Positions 41,236 through 54,250 of a DNA stretch of 64,000 nucleotides are shown here, in pieces. Below the pieces are notes generated by a model. It made no database searches and was not told where the DNA came from. It was given only the letters and a program-made list of their open reading frames with translations. Source of the DNA: Daphnia carinata (Eukaryota; Arthropoda; Branchiopoda; Diplostraca; Daphniidae); contig NC_081333.1 in NCBI RefSeq assembly GCF_022539665.2, positions 9,298,971 through 9,362,970 on the forward strand, in the 5' to 3' direction. Position 1 is the first letter of the stretch; each line of letters begins with the position of its first letter. A program made the translations under genes and the position numbers.

Positions 41236-43991
41236 CCGGCAAACTTTTTTGATGCTCTACCAATTAAGCAATTGGCTATAGTTTAACCCCCCACTAACTA
41301 TTGCCTCCATGAAAGTCGATATGAGAATCTTCTTCGTCATAAAATAAAAATGTGGAAAGGAAAAAAAAAAAAAAATTTATAATTTAAGATGTTAAGTGTG
41401 GGAAAATGCCCCCTCTCTTCCAACTGTCGGAGTCGATAAGTCCTAAAGGCTATTATCCCCCCCCCCACTCCTCAAGAGCTTAATGATGGATTCATTTTAA
41501 GGTATTTTTTTTTTTTTTGTAAACATTTCTACATAGAGTAATTTTCGAACTTAATGATAAGGTACAATCAAAATATAAAAAAAAAACACGATGCCTTGAT
41601 ATCGAACGCTCCTGTTTGCGTTTGCTATTTTTAAAGCCAATGGAAAGAAAATCGTTGGAAAATGTTTTTTTTACGAGCGAAAAGAAACGTGAGAACTATT
41701 TCAACAGTTGCAGTTTACGTGTCTACCATACAATTTCTTTGCGTGTCTCAGACGAAATGAAAGAAAAATCCAAAGTCTTTGGGAACAGCACAAATGCCAA
41801 ACTCCAATAAAAAAAAAAAAACGGTGCCGCATTCTGGCGTGGACACGGCCGATCCGTCGCCATCGTGCCATTGCACGTTTTCCTTTTTCTTACAAAGTCA
41901 GGGTCGGAGCGCAGGATTTATGGAACAACTTTTGCAGGGAAGGGGGGGGGAGGGGGTGTTGACGTGCCATCGTTGTACGGCGTAAATCGGCTTATTGATA
42001 TAATGCCGCGTGTAAGATATAAGACAATAATCCCCGTAGAAGAAAGGAGAGTCATCGATAACCATTGGTTGTAGCGGGGGAACTTCATCGAGCTAATTGA
42101 ACCCTCATCACAGATGAGAAACTCGTGAAGCCAGCGATTTCGTTCACGTCGACGAGAGAGAGAAAAAGAAAACTTTCCCTGACAGTTGATGAGAAAATGA
42201 TTGAAACCGAATCGAATCGTGTCTTCACGGGTATACAACACTTGGCGTGTAACGGCTATAAGATGCATGTGTTTTAAAGATCTACGACGTGCCTTTTTCA
42301 GGTTCTTCACACACAAAAAAAAAATGAATTCTTTTCATCGTTTTATTTTTATTTCTTTTCGCGGCTTACAATAAAAGCCACGTCTCTTTCCCTCAAGAAA
42401 TAGGTTTTACCTTTAAGCAAGAGAAGAATAAAGGTGAAAGGGGAGAAAACAACAAGAAAATATTATTCCATCTTTTTTATATTATGAAAAAAAGAAAAAA
42501 AAAGACAAAAAATTGGTTAGATAGACCTCCTGGAGTGCGGAAGCTACTAAAGGATAAAGAAAGATGGAAGGGAATAGTTACACACAGACGTGTGTGATGA
42601 ACCCGACCCAGTGCGCCGGTTAATGCCATGTGACGTTGAGGATTTTTTTTTTTTACATCCCGTTTTTATTATTATCATTTCGATGCTTATTACTTTGGTC
42701 GTCTTATAGTCATCTTATGGTCGTCGGGATAGAAAAAGGCCGCATGTCATTATTTAGTTTAATGTAGTATTAAAATATGACGATAAAGGAGGGGGGACAT
42801 TGTTGAGTATTCCATTGGTGTGTAAAGAGCTTCGAGTTTCGACGGCCACGGGCAATCGTTTCAACGCGTACACGAGATTTGATAAAAAAAAAAAAAAGAA
42901 AAACTAAATGCGTGATTTTATGTCAATTATAGTGTCGGTTTAAAGTTAGCGAGATCATCTTTATCTGTTGGTACCAGGCAACAATGTAAAATTGATGACG
43001 TAGATAAGAAATTATTCGTGCGGCCGAGCGCGTGATTCGAAAACCAAATGAACCCGAAATTTCGGAGGCAAAAAAAAATTCAAAAAAAAAAAATATAATG
43101 AGAATAATCGTTGGAGTAGGTGGTGGCGGGTGTACATATTTTTAATCGAAAATTGGGAAATAAAGAATAGCTGTTAAACAAAACAAAAAAAGAAGCAGGT
43201 GAGAGATACAGCAAAAGGAAACGGGACGATGAAATTCGAACTGATGCCTTGCAAGAAGGGCGGCGTCAGACCGAAAGAAAAAAGAAAAAGGGATGCCATA
43301 ATAACAATAAAAAATAGAAAATAAAAAATAAATGAAAGAAGAGACGGAAGATGAAGCTGAATGGTCCACACCTGTGGCACATTTGCATATAATACAAGAG
43401 AAAGAAAAAAAGACGGTCCTTATTTCGTAGCTTATGGGCTGAACGGCGTGGAATATCTACCGGACAAATCAGCATCAAGTCAGATCTAAATATTTTTTTT
43501 TTTTTTAAAGGAATAAACATTTAACGAAAAAAAAAAAAAAAAGGACGGACTCTTTGACACTGTTTTCCGTTTACCGAAAGAAAAAAAAAAACATTCTCCA
43601 GCGTTTTATAGACGTGCGTGTTAAATGCAATTAAGGATCGGATTCATCACGCAGTACGACACAAAATGTTTTTCATTTTCGTTTTGTCCACCACCAATAA
43701 CACACCTGGATGATTTGACTTTCTCATCTGGCAACCCCCCCCCCCCGTCTCCCGTCTCTCAGCAACACCCTCCACGATGCAACCCCTGCGGACACGATTC
43801 ACCTGGAATCGTTGCAACTCCGTTTTCGAAAAAGGCTATAAAAGAAAAAAAAATAATATAACACGACCGAAAGAAAAAGGGGGACACGAGACAAACGTTG
43901 TCGTTTTTGGGAAAGTTTTCTTCTTTTCACGTTTTTTTTTTTTTCTGTATGTCGCCCTAGGTTGGAGGAGAGAGAAAGAACAGAATTATAT

Positions 43992-44013
43992 CCCCCCCCC
44001 CCCCCCCCCCCCC
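43992..44013 (+). repeat. Poly(C) run, 22 bases
   Basis: Uninterrupted C run between TATAT and TTTTTG. It could form i-motif or (other strand) G-quadruplex structure. Confidence 0.95.
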
Positions 44014-44887
44014 TTTTTGTATCCGTTGTGTGGACAAGAATGAAATTCGAGTATTTCACCGATAAGTTTAAACTGCCGCCAAGCCTTTTTTTTTTTTTTT
44101 TTTTTATTAAATAAAATTGATGTGCAAACGATGACGACCGCGCCCTCCTGCAGTGAAACCAACACACAAAAAGAAAAAGTCGTCTGGAAACCCACGTCCT
44201 TTCTTTTTTTGTTGTTGTCCAGGTGCGCTTCAGACAAACTCACCTACATCCAACCCTATTGTAGATAGATGTTGTGTCCCCCCACCGACCGGTGTAAGGA
44301 AACATGGAGCGTTTAGGAAAAACAAGGAAAGAAGACAAAATAAAAAAAAAGGGCAAAACAATTTATGGAAGTGGGCGAAATTCAAAAAGAAAATGTTGTC
44401 GTCATCCAGACATGTTCTCAACCCCCGTAGTCTTTAATTCTCGTATTCGTTTGTAAAAAAAAAAAAAAAAAAAAAGAGAAACAATGAAAAGGGGTGGTTT
44501 TCTTACCTATTATAGACGCACACATATGCACGGAGGAACACAATAAATCGGCCATTGGCGCCACGTCGTTTTTGCTGGAATTTCTTTTTTTTTTTTGTTT
44601 TTTTTTTGGTTTGGTTTGTTTCTTTCCACTGTCTAAGGAGCGGCCTTTTTGCCAGTTGAATATCTCGCGACTGAAGGGATTTTTTTTTTTTTTTTGTCGG
44701 CCGCTGCGTTGTCGTTTTTTTTTTCTGGAACATAATTTACTGTTTATATCCATTAAAGATATCTGGCAGACGAGTATATGTTCGGCAGCAAATGATAATA
44801 TGCAAGAGACAAAAGACGACGAGAATGATTCGTAAAAGAGAGACAAAAGTGAATGAATTTTGAATTTTTTTTTTTTTTTTTTGGTTT

Positions 44888-44903
44888 GGGGGGGGGGGGG
44901 GGG
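44888..44903 (+). repeat. Poly(G) run, 16 bases
   Basis: G run directly after a T run (about 44862-44882), so it forms a T-then-G block like the one at 57303-57334. Confidence 0.95.
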
Positions 44904-44973
44904 TTTTCAAAAAAGTACCGGTCATTAAGTTGCCATTAGCGTCGCTCGTTAGGGCCAATGAATATATTGAAGG

Positions 44974-44990
44974 AGAGAGAGAGAGAGAGA
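44974..44990 (+). repeat. (GA)n microsatellite
   Basis: About eight GA units in an otherwise unremarkable AT-rich stretch. Confidence 0.85.
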
Positions 44991-47910
44991 CAGAGAAACA
45001 GAAAACGGAATTCTTTTTATTTTCAAGGATATTTTCTCTTTTCTTTTATTCTTTCTAAACGAAATAGAAGACAATAGTTCCATACCTAGCGCGCCATTAC
45101 ATTATTTGCGCTTCTCACAATTGCTGTCTGTACCCGGTACTGCACGCACCTGCGATCATTCCTCTCCTTTTTTTTTTTTTTTTTTGCCATCGATAATAGG
45201 ATGGGCCTTTTGTTCCTCCCGCGTGACTCTGTTTCGAATCATCTGAACGACGGATAAAAAAAAAAGAACCGTTTCTGAATTATCAGTCGGCCTTACGGAA
45301 CGAGTAACAACACCTTCCCTTATCTCCTTCATTTTAATCCGTTCGCTTTCAAAAAGAAATTAATTTTTTTTTGTCCTCCCTTGTGTTATAGCAACTCGAA
45401 TCAAGTCGGTTGCTGCAAGGCATTCGAGAAGCCTCGTCTTCTTTTAATATTTTCTTCGATAGCAATCATGATGTTGGCCGGCACGCAACCGCACAGTCAC
45501 GGATTCGCTACGGTCGCTCACTCACGGTCGGTTCTTGTTCCCTCCATTTTTATTTCCTATCTTTTGAGTCCCGTACGAGAAAGATCAACGCGCAGAGTCA
45601 GCTGGCCGAAACGTTAGACATTTACTGGAACGGTATGGCAAGTTTTGAGGGCAAAAATTGATGAAGGATAAACGTCTGAATTTTCCTTTTCCATCTTCCC
45701 GAACAAGAAAAACAGTGGGGAAATTCATTTTTTTTTTATTTCCTCCCATATTCATCGGTCAATTATTTTACATCTTTCTAAAACCGAGTAAGAAGAAAAA
45801 GGGAAGTTATATTTCCCCTTTTTAATTTACGACGTGATTATTTTTCTTCCAACGTCTGCTTCATGGGACGTGTATGATGTAATAAGCTTATAACCAAACA
45901 TGTGAATAATAGGGTAAAAAAAAAAAAGAGGGTAAGCAAGAGATCTTATACCATTAGGGGAAGAACAAAAAATTAATGGAGCCATTTGCTCTGCCATGCT
46001 AAAAGGGATGCATATTGTTAGCAAAGAGAATCTTGGGTGGGTAGTAACCACGATGTGTGGCCTTTTTTTTTTTTCCTTCTTGTTTAAAAGCAACAGCAGC
46101 TAAGGAACGACTTCAAAAAAAAAACAAAAAAAACACCGGCAATAAGCTGGACCTTTGGGCCAGTTGGGAAATGAATCAGTGACGAGAGCGGGGGGTTCAA
46201 AAATGATCAAAAAGGAGACCGAAAAAAAAAAAAAAGAAGTTGACATTTTTTTTTTTTTTTCTCTCTCTTGTTTGTTCCAGACAGTTAAGGTCAGAAGGGC
46301 GGTTTGTGTTTATGTCCCTTGTACGTCTTAGGCCTACCTATAGATTCTCTTAGACCTGGAAGGGCGGAGACAAAAAACAAAAATGTCCTCTAAACTTTTA
46401 GAGAAAAATTTTTTTTTTTTTTGAAAGGTAAGAAGGATTTTTTTTTTAACACTATATCTTTCTCTTCCATCGTTTTCCTGCGCTGTTCTTATCTGTTTTG
46501 AGCCTTCAGTTTCTATCTTTTTTTTTTCAGAGGAAAAAGAGCTCACGAGCCGACTCGCTGCTGTCTACACAATCGACGAAGGTGTTCCAGTCTACCTTTT
46601 TTTTCTGCTCAACACCTTACTTTTTTTTTTCCTTTCATGGCGGCTTTTTGCTTGTATCCCTCTAAATGCGCAAGGTAAATGGAACATTCCAATTGCTCCC
46701 TGTTAACACACACAACAAAAAATTTCCCCAGCTTCTAACTTGAATGCATCTCGGCTATTCTTATTCTCCCAGCTTATTTTTTACGACCCATTTTTGTTTT
46801 GTTTTCAGCTGGTGGTGCGCCCTCCAATCGGCCGGCCATTTCAAAGTGGGTGTGCTGCTGGATCGAATAGCCGCCCCTGAAAACAAAATCCAATGAAAAA
46901 AACAAAACAACACAAGTATAGAAAACAGAGATGTATATACAATCTGTATGCCTACGTACACATATATCACCGAGAATGGAAATAAAATGGGCGAAAAGCG
47001 CCAACAGGTAGAAGAAGAAGATTATGGGCGGTTGTTTTGGAACGGCCTTTTCTTATTTTCCTTTAGAAAAACAAAAAATATCTACGTACATTTACGAGCT
47101 TCCTTTCCGATAAGGGTAAAGGATTGTTGGCACACAGCTGGGACATAACAGCACACATGTCGCTCTCTTGATTGTCTAACACAACTTTCAAATATTTGTT
47201 GTTTTTTTTTGTTTTTTTTTCTGCATTTTGAAAGGCTTCGCTTAATTGGTGGAATTCCTCGTCAAAAGGAATTTCCTTTGGCAAGACGTGGGCGAGCAGA
47301 TGACCGTGAAAGATTGTCCTTAAAAAGACGGGCAATAGCAAAAAGAAATGTCGGATAAAAAAAAAAAAAAAAAGACAAGGAAACATCCAGCTGGTGATCG
47401 TTAATTAACCCGTTTAGATGTTGAGGAATTTTTGCTTGTCAAGAAATAAGTAAGAAGAAAAAAAAAAAAAAAAAAAAAGAACTTCTAAATGGAACATTCA
47501 TTACAGTCGATTGGGCGTTGATGACCATCAGCTCCGACGTCATCTTCTTCCACTGGAGGAAATCTCCGTTTTATGCCTGCAAGGAAGAATTTTTTTCAGA
47601 CAGTTACTAGAAGAAAGATCCATCAAGTGAACAGCACGACTGCAAAATAAAAAAAAAATTGTTCTTTAGGTCCGGCTGTTTTTTTTTTTTTTTTTTTAAT
47701 GCTCGTCGATAAGCGCAGCTTCGTCTCACTAAAGTTGAATTATGAAAGGAGAAGAAAAAAAAAAAATTTAGCGTTGATCACGAGGGCTACAGCTAAGCGA
47801 CGCCCGCACGCGTATCCGATTGCAATTATGCACGCCGGTTTCCAAAAAGACGAAAAATAATTTGCTTTTTTTTTTCTTTAAAATCTCCAGCAAGCATGAA
47901 GGTTGGCAAG

Positions 47911-47920
47911 TATATAAAAG
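47911..47920 (+). promoter_or_regulatory. TATA-box-like element
   Basis: TATATAAAAG, a close match to the strong TATA consensus, followed by CACCAG. No gene recognised downstream. Confidence 0.3.
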
Positions 47921-50353
47921 CACCAGAATAATCTCTACAACAATGTGCTATATGTCTATATACCCTTCAACATCCATTTTTTTCTGTTCAATTGATATGC
48001 AACAAGGAAAATAGAGAAAGGCATTCCGGCTATTCTGCACAGGTATGGAAAACAACATACCTACGTGTGTGTGTGTGTGCGTGTGGTCTTATGGTCATGC
48101 CAACATATGAGGCTCTCTACTCTAAATTCTTCAGATAACAACAACTCAAAAATAAAACAGATGAAAAAAAAAGGGTACAAGAGGGTTGTCCAGAGGTACG
48201 CAGTTTTATGTAGTGCTTCAACGGCTGTTTGTATTGCAGCACTCGTCCTTTGAAAAACAAAAGAAGGGGTCGCTATAGAAATGGAGATGTCAACGCGCTT
48301 TCGTATCTACCTTGATGGGTTTTGAGTGAGCCCGAGAAGAGTATATCTGTTTCATATTTTCTTATCGGCAAAGTAGGGGTGGAAAAGAAGGGGTGCAGCT
48401 ATTTTAATGGGAGGGGGTAGGGACATCAAAGTTAACCAAGCGAACCGAAATGTTAAAGAAAAAAAAACAAAAAACTCCCAATGCCGTGCGGCTTGGGTTC
48501 TGTTATTGTGTAATGCTGCGTTTAATGTACCTTTCGTGGATATGGTTTATCTGACTATTTTCTTCTTCCCGCTTTCAAGTCGAGCGAGCGCACGAAAAAG
48601 ATGAGAGCGATGGACGGCCATGGCCGTCCGCTTCAGCAATTAAAGTTCACCGTTTTTTTTTTTTTTTTCGATAGCGCAGCATCAGCTGATGCGAGTCGAA
48701 CTCGAACAATTCAGACTTTCCCTGTCCTGTTTTGGGGGAAAACTATTGACGCGCGGACGTAAACAGTTATTTCGTTTATATTCCAATTGGTTTGCTTATT
48801 GACATTTTATTTCTAACGACAAAGACGGTGCATGTAATCAAAGAAAGCCCAATAACATTTTTTTACTCAATTCCTGAGTATAGCAGCAAGAAAAGAAATA
48901 ATTGCTGTGGGATGTAAAAATTCAATAGAAAATAACCCCCATTAAAAAAGAAAATGTTTCATTTGCATTTTTGCTTTTTCGGATTTTTTTTTTTTTCAAA
49001 AATAAAATGGAGGACTAATTAAGAACAAGCTGGGTGGGTGATGTAATTACATCGTTTCCAAGGTACACGTATATTTGACTCTTCTTATTATATGTAACCC
49101 CGTTAGCTAAGCTCAATTAGCAGCGCGTCAGCATCCGAAGAAACAGACCGTAAGAAGCGTCTTTTGTTTGTGGCACATCAAAAACAGAGAGGGAAAAAAA
49201 AAAGAGTAGTAAATTGCATACAGTTACACGCATAGGATATCATCGTCGGCCATCTCTCTCTACAACTCATCTCCATATACTGCGCATATGCATGCACGTC
49301 TCGCTGTTATCGTTAAATGAATAACAGTTATAGTAAAGCACTAGAGAAAAGCGAATTAGCATGAATAAAATTATGAAGCGCAAAACCATAGAGACGGCAT
49401 AAATTATAATCATTTCAATAATTTTTTTTTTTTTTTTAAATCAACGATGTTGTTTTGAATAATAACGTTGTAAGACTGGTTCTTCTTTTGTTTTCCGTCC
49501 TTTGTGTTGAAACGTTTCTCTTCTCACCCAAATAAAAACATGTGACACATTAAAGTCTTCGTTTCTATTCGGTATAATTTATAGCCCCAAATATCCCGTT
49601 TATGATGACTGCATTAAGAAATCCGTGGCCCGTTATTGTATGTGATTAAACAGATATTGTCCCACACACACACACAAAAAAAGTCAGCCGACATTAGACG
49701 ATCACCGGTTTGCGGACGAGTTCAGTTTTTATATTCGCTTCAGTTATCGATGGCATTTCCGACAACGTAAAACCTGTTGCCAGTCATTCCAGACTGCGAA
49801 GAGAAACTAAACAATATGCGCAAAAGATGGAAAAATAAATCCATGGAAGAAGAAAAAAAAAATGATGGATAACACGAAATGTTTTTCATGGCCTTCAGAT
49901 TTCTTCGCTGGGCCTCCATTATATCGAAGCAACAACTGATATTAGCATATTACTCTATCCATTTTTTTTTTTTTGTTTCTTTAGATCGGTCCACAGTAGA
50001 GAGAAGGGGAGAAGAAGAACAGCTCTGATTGATCCGTGTTTCTTCAGTTAGACAAGAAGATTGGAGAAAACGTTCAAAAAGAGAAAAGTGATTTAAATTT
50101 TTTTGTGTTTATGTTTTTGTGGGTCGTAATGATTGCGAGAAAGAGAAACAACTGAACATCTATCCAACTTTCTCTCTTTCTTTTTTTTCTTTTCAAACCA
50201 GGGCTCGAGTGCGATCCTTCCGTGTCGTGATACAAACTAATGACGTGTTATGTATTGTCACGCCGACGCTCAAATCGCCTTGATTGCACCGAGTGTTTTC
50301 CTTCGTTCATCTTTTATACATTTTCGCACCTGGCCACAGTAGATCTCGGTCGT

Positions 50354-50376
50354 ACACACACACACACACACACACA
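50354..50376 (+). repeat. (AC)n microsatellite
   Basis: About eleven AC units followed by an A run. Confidence 0.95.
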
Positions 50377-53300
50377 AAAAAAAATGAGTCACGCGCGTGA
50401 TGATCGTGCCATCGTCATTACGTTAACTTGCGCGTATAGGAGTTGTGCAACAAGCAAAAAAAAAAAAAATAAAAAATAGGGGTCTGTTTCTAACTAATGG
50501 AAACGAGCAAATGACATTTTCCCAGTGTAACAGACGAGAGGAGTGTGTTACGGTGACACACCTTGTCTCTGTAACCTATACTAGAATATGCACACAGACA
50601 TATTTTCCATTTATGACAGTGTTTTCTTCCTTTTTTTTTCTGGTTGAGTGTCTGGGGTTTAAAGAAAAAAAGAAAGAAAATGATACACGTTCATTAGACT
50701 GGAAGAAATCGAGGGGCACGTAATAAGTGGCACCACCACAGTCGACTACACCCCGTTAGAGAGTTGAGGGAGAGGTAAAAAAAAAAAAAAGGGCAATGAT
50801 AATGATGGAAATGTTCCATCTTCTTTTTGTTTATTTTCACACGATACATCTGGAAGTGTCTTCAAATGGAAATAGAGGGGCATTGTAAGCAAAAATTCTT
50901 GTTTGCTCGCTTTTATCTAACGACGTTCGTGCATCTCGCTATGGAATGTTGTGTTTGTTTGTTTTTCTTTTTTTCTCTTTTGGCCAGAATGTTTTCAGAA
51001 GATGTTGAGCTTAGCAGTTGCAGGTACGAGGAAATCGACTGCTGGCAGACGGCGCCACGATAGTATAGTTCCAGATGTGTTCCAGTAGAGTCCCAATGCA
51101 TTTATATAAAGCATCTAGCTGAGAAAAAAAAAGCAAACTTAAGTATCAGGAGATTACGTGACACTCAAAAGCATCTCTATATATACGTTTAAAACTAAAG
51201 GATGAGCCTCTTCTCGACACTTTTCGTTGACTGGCCTCCAAAACGATAGGGAGGAAAGTGGGAGTCTATACAAGGAAAAAAAAAAAGTGAATTGAGGGAA
51301 TAAACAAGACACAAACACTCATCACACAAAAGAGCCGAAAAGGTTAACAGAAGAAGAAAAAGATTTTTTTGTGTGTGTCTGAAAGCGTCGGACGCCACCG
51401 TGTCAGACATCTCAAAAAATCCAAAGGGCTGATTTGAAGCGCACGATAAGATCGGCAGAACGGTAGGGAGGTTGAGTTGCTGTGATGACGGAACATTCAT
51501 CTGCCAATCAAAACACAAGAATAACAATCTGACACATATATAAAGAAGAAGAAGAAGAAAAAAAAAAAGAGGTCTATTTGTGTATGGAACAAGAAGGAAA
51601 TCGAAGGTGAGCATCAGTTGTTCTCATCTTCTTTTGAACGTTTTCAAATGATATGCAGCCGTCAGCGTCGCACATCGTGGGGATTTAGATTGTTGGTTAT
51701 TTTCTTTTTTATTCCTCGACTACGTTACGTCCAAGAATTATAGACTTTTTCTTTTCCCGAATAAGCTCGCAGCATTTAAATAGGGACTGAATTATAGAGA
51801 CTCTTTAGCAGCCAGAAGCAGCTCAGCCTAAATATATACAGCCTCCGTTTTTTTTTTTATATATATTCCTTTTGGCTTTATTTTTCTATCCGTTTTCTCT
51901 GAGATGATCGCCCCCTTTCGTATAGGCTGTTTTCTCTTTTCCTCCAACCTCACGACCTCCTTCAGCTGTCCCTTGTTTTGTGTGTATTTCCGTTGCCTCC
52001 GCCGATCTCGTCCAAGATCTTTCTATTTATACAGCAGTAATAACTAAACACACACACACACACAACTTTATTACAATAAAGCACTAACATCTTTCACGTA
52101 TAACAGGAAGGGAGATAAACATAAGAGAAAGTTCTTTTTTTTTTTTCTATTTCCACCTCGAATTTCAAAGAAAATCGAGTCGAGTTTACCCCGGGAAACC
52201 TGAATAAAGAGGACACACATCACCCGATTGGAGGGCAAAAGAAAAACACACCTGGGCGTGTTACGTGTACCCTGCCCGGTTACACAAAAAATAAGGGAGA
52301 CCTGAGGGGGTATATGTATACTGACGATAGTAACGTAATATCCTATATATGTTCATAACTGATATGAAGTGGAAAAAATGAAATTTGAAGGGAATATAGA
52401 ATAAATCCGATTACGTATGCACGCAGCCTCTGTGTATAGGCCTGTGCCTTTGGCCTTATAATTTTTGTTTGAGGGATACATCTTTTTACCTGTTAGTGGG
52501 ACGAGCGGTCACTGAAGGCTGATGAGCATCTTTAAAAAAAAAAAAAAAAAGAGAAATTTTGTTTGACCACCTATATATTTTGTTCCATGTATTCTGGCCT
52601 TGTTCCTCCACATCGTTGACCTGTAGCGCCAATAGCTGCACTACCTGTATAGAGACACGGTTACGTATTCACCTGCATCATATAAAAATAGAATATTCGT
52701 TGCGTGTCTGGTTCTGTATCGTACACACGATCAGCTGCCCTTATTCGTTCCTATTTCCTGAAAGTGTGGCTGCCCATGCACACACATGCGTATTCCATAT
52801 TTATATTGGTGTGCAGGTAGAGAGACACACCAGACGCGACATGTGCTGCGCTCGCTTGATGCGACTGGTGTTGTGACGCGTTCTTTTTTTCATGGTGCGT
52901 GGATGACCGCAAGTTTCAGCTGAGGTCACGTGACTCGTTTGTCTTAATCCGAGTGCGAATAAAACTGTTCAATCTACAAGCTTTACACGAATATATATAG
53001 GTCATCTCAGCCAACCCATTTGACGCAATTGCTGTGCTGGTTTTACGGCGATCTGTTGCTAGTCAAAGTGATGAACTTTGTTTTACTTTTGTCTGATTAT
53101 ACTGCAAACAAAATGAATTTAAGAAGCACACACACACAAAAAAATCTATTTCTCTCGTCCCGTAGACACTCTTGATGAAATGAAGGAGATTGATTCATCT
53201 GCATTTGCATGCTTTGCATAACGTCGACTTTCCCTTCAATCAGCTGACCATGTAGCTTTGCGTGCGTTGCATAAAACAAAAACAAAAATCCCGTTTTAAA

Positions 53301-53318
53301 ATATATATATATATATAT
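53301..53318 (+). repeat. (AT)n microsatellite
   Basis: Nine AT units followed by a T run. Confidence 0.9.
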
Positions 53319-53694
53319 TTTTTTTTTGGTTACGTAAATTGAATACTAAGAGCCACACCCCAACACCGTTGCATTTTCTTGTTGTCGTGCGGAATTTCTG
53401 AGTGATGTTCTTCTCCCCCATCCGGGTAATTCCATTCAATTGTAGGTCAAATATGTAGCGTAATTTTTAGCGCACCCTTGAGGCTGCGTGCATGAATGGG
53501 ATGAAATAACACATAGATGTATATTTGTATCGTAGTCCGCTATATTATAACAATACATAAACACGTTTTTAATTCCCAGAATTGAGCGTATCAAAAATTA
53601 TATAGACCGACACATGCGTAGACGATAAGTAGGCTAACTGTGTGACTATGCATCTATATACACGTTCGTCTATTGTTTCGTGTGACGCTGCCAG

Positions 53695-53716
53695 TATATA
53701 TATATATATATATATA
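53695..53716 (+). repeat. (TA)n microsatellite
   Basis: Eleven TA units, then CATATATAT. Confidence 0.9.
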
Positions 53717-54231
53717 CATATATATTCTTACATTGTTGCTGCTTCACCTGGAGATGATGCATCTGCTACGCCCTTGGGCTATTCTCATCAGCAACTGGGG
53801 GTCTTCTTCATCAGGAAAAAATATTTTTAGACAAGAACAAAAAATATTGTTAGGTGTGGCCGAGGCCAACCAGGCCGGCAGGCACATGGTCATCAGCAGC
53901 TTTGGAGAAGTCGAAAGATTAAAAAATAAAAAAAAGGGGGCCTATGTCCAAAATTTAAGATTCTCTCCATCCACAACTGACCGTCACAAAAAAGGGTCTA
54001 ATGACCTCAGCTATCTCTCCTTATAGGTCTGTTGAAATCTAAAGAGGCAAAGAAAAATCGGATGTATACGTAACGAGAAGCTTAAAGGGTAAACTATAAA
54101 CAGCGCTCTTAAAAAGCCAAAATAACGGAAAGAAAAAGAAAAAAAGGGGAACATGTTAGAATGACAACCGGAAATGGCATTCAGTGACAGCGGATGAAAA
54201 ATGTTTTTAAATGAACAACATCAAACACACA

Positions 54232-54250
54232 AGAGAGAGAGAGAGAGAGA
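54232..54250 (+). repeat. (GA)n microsatellite
   Basis: About nine GA units after ACACAA. Confidence 0.9.

Larger units (their letters stand above)
38585..45392. other. Gene-poor, homopolymer-rich region, part 1
   Basis: No recognisable gene. Frequent A or T runs of 10-29 bases, C runs of 8-22, a GC-rich hairpin at 40587 and a TATA-like box at 41228. The open frames here are mostly poly-Lys, poly-Phe or poly-Pro translations of these runs. Confidence 0.5.
46675..52000. other. Gene-poor, homopolymer-rich region, part 2
   Basis: No recognisable gene. A and T runs throughout (21-base A run ending at 47478), AC and GT microsatellites. Strong 3' splice-like sequences at 49977-49985 (TTTCTTTAG) and 50194-50201 (CAAACCAG), each followed by short mixed-composition DNA with stops in most frames. 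Confidence 0.5.

Noticed and set aside
41918-42316. 132-residue minus-strand open frame
   Set aside because: Not low complexity, but no homology recognised. It ends in a proline run from the G tract and has no splice or promoter support.
53642-53740. Open frame with Tyr-Ile repeats
   Set aside because: It is translation of the (TA)n microsatellite.
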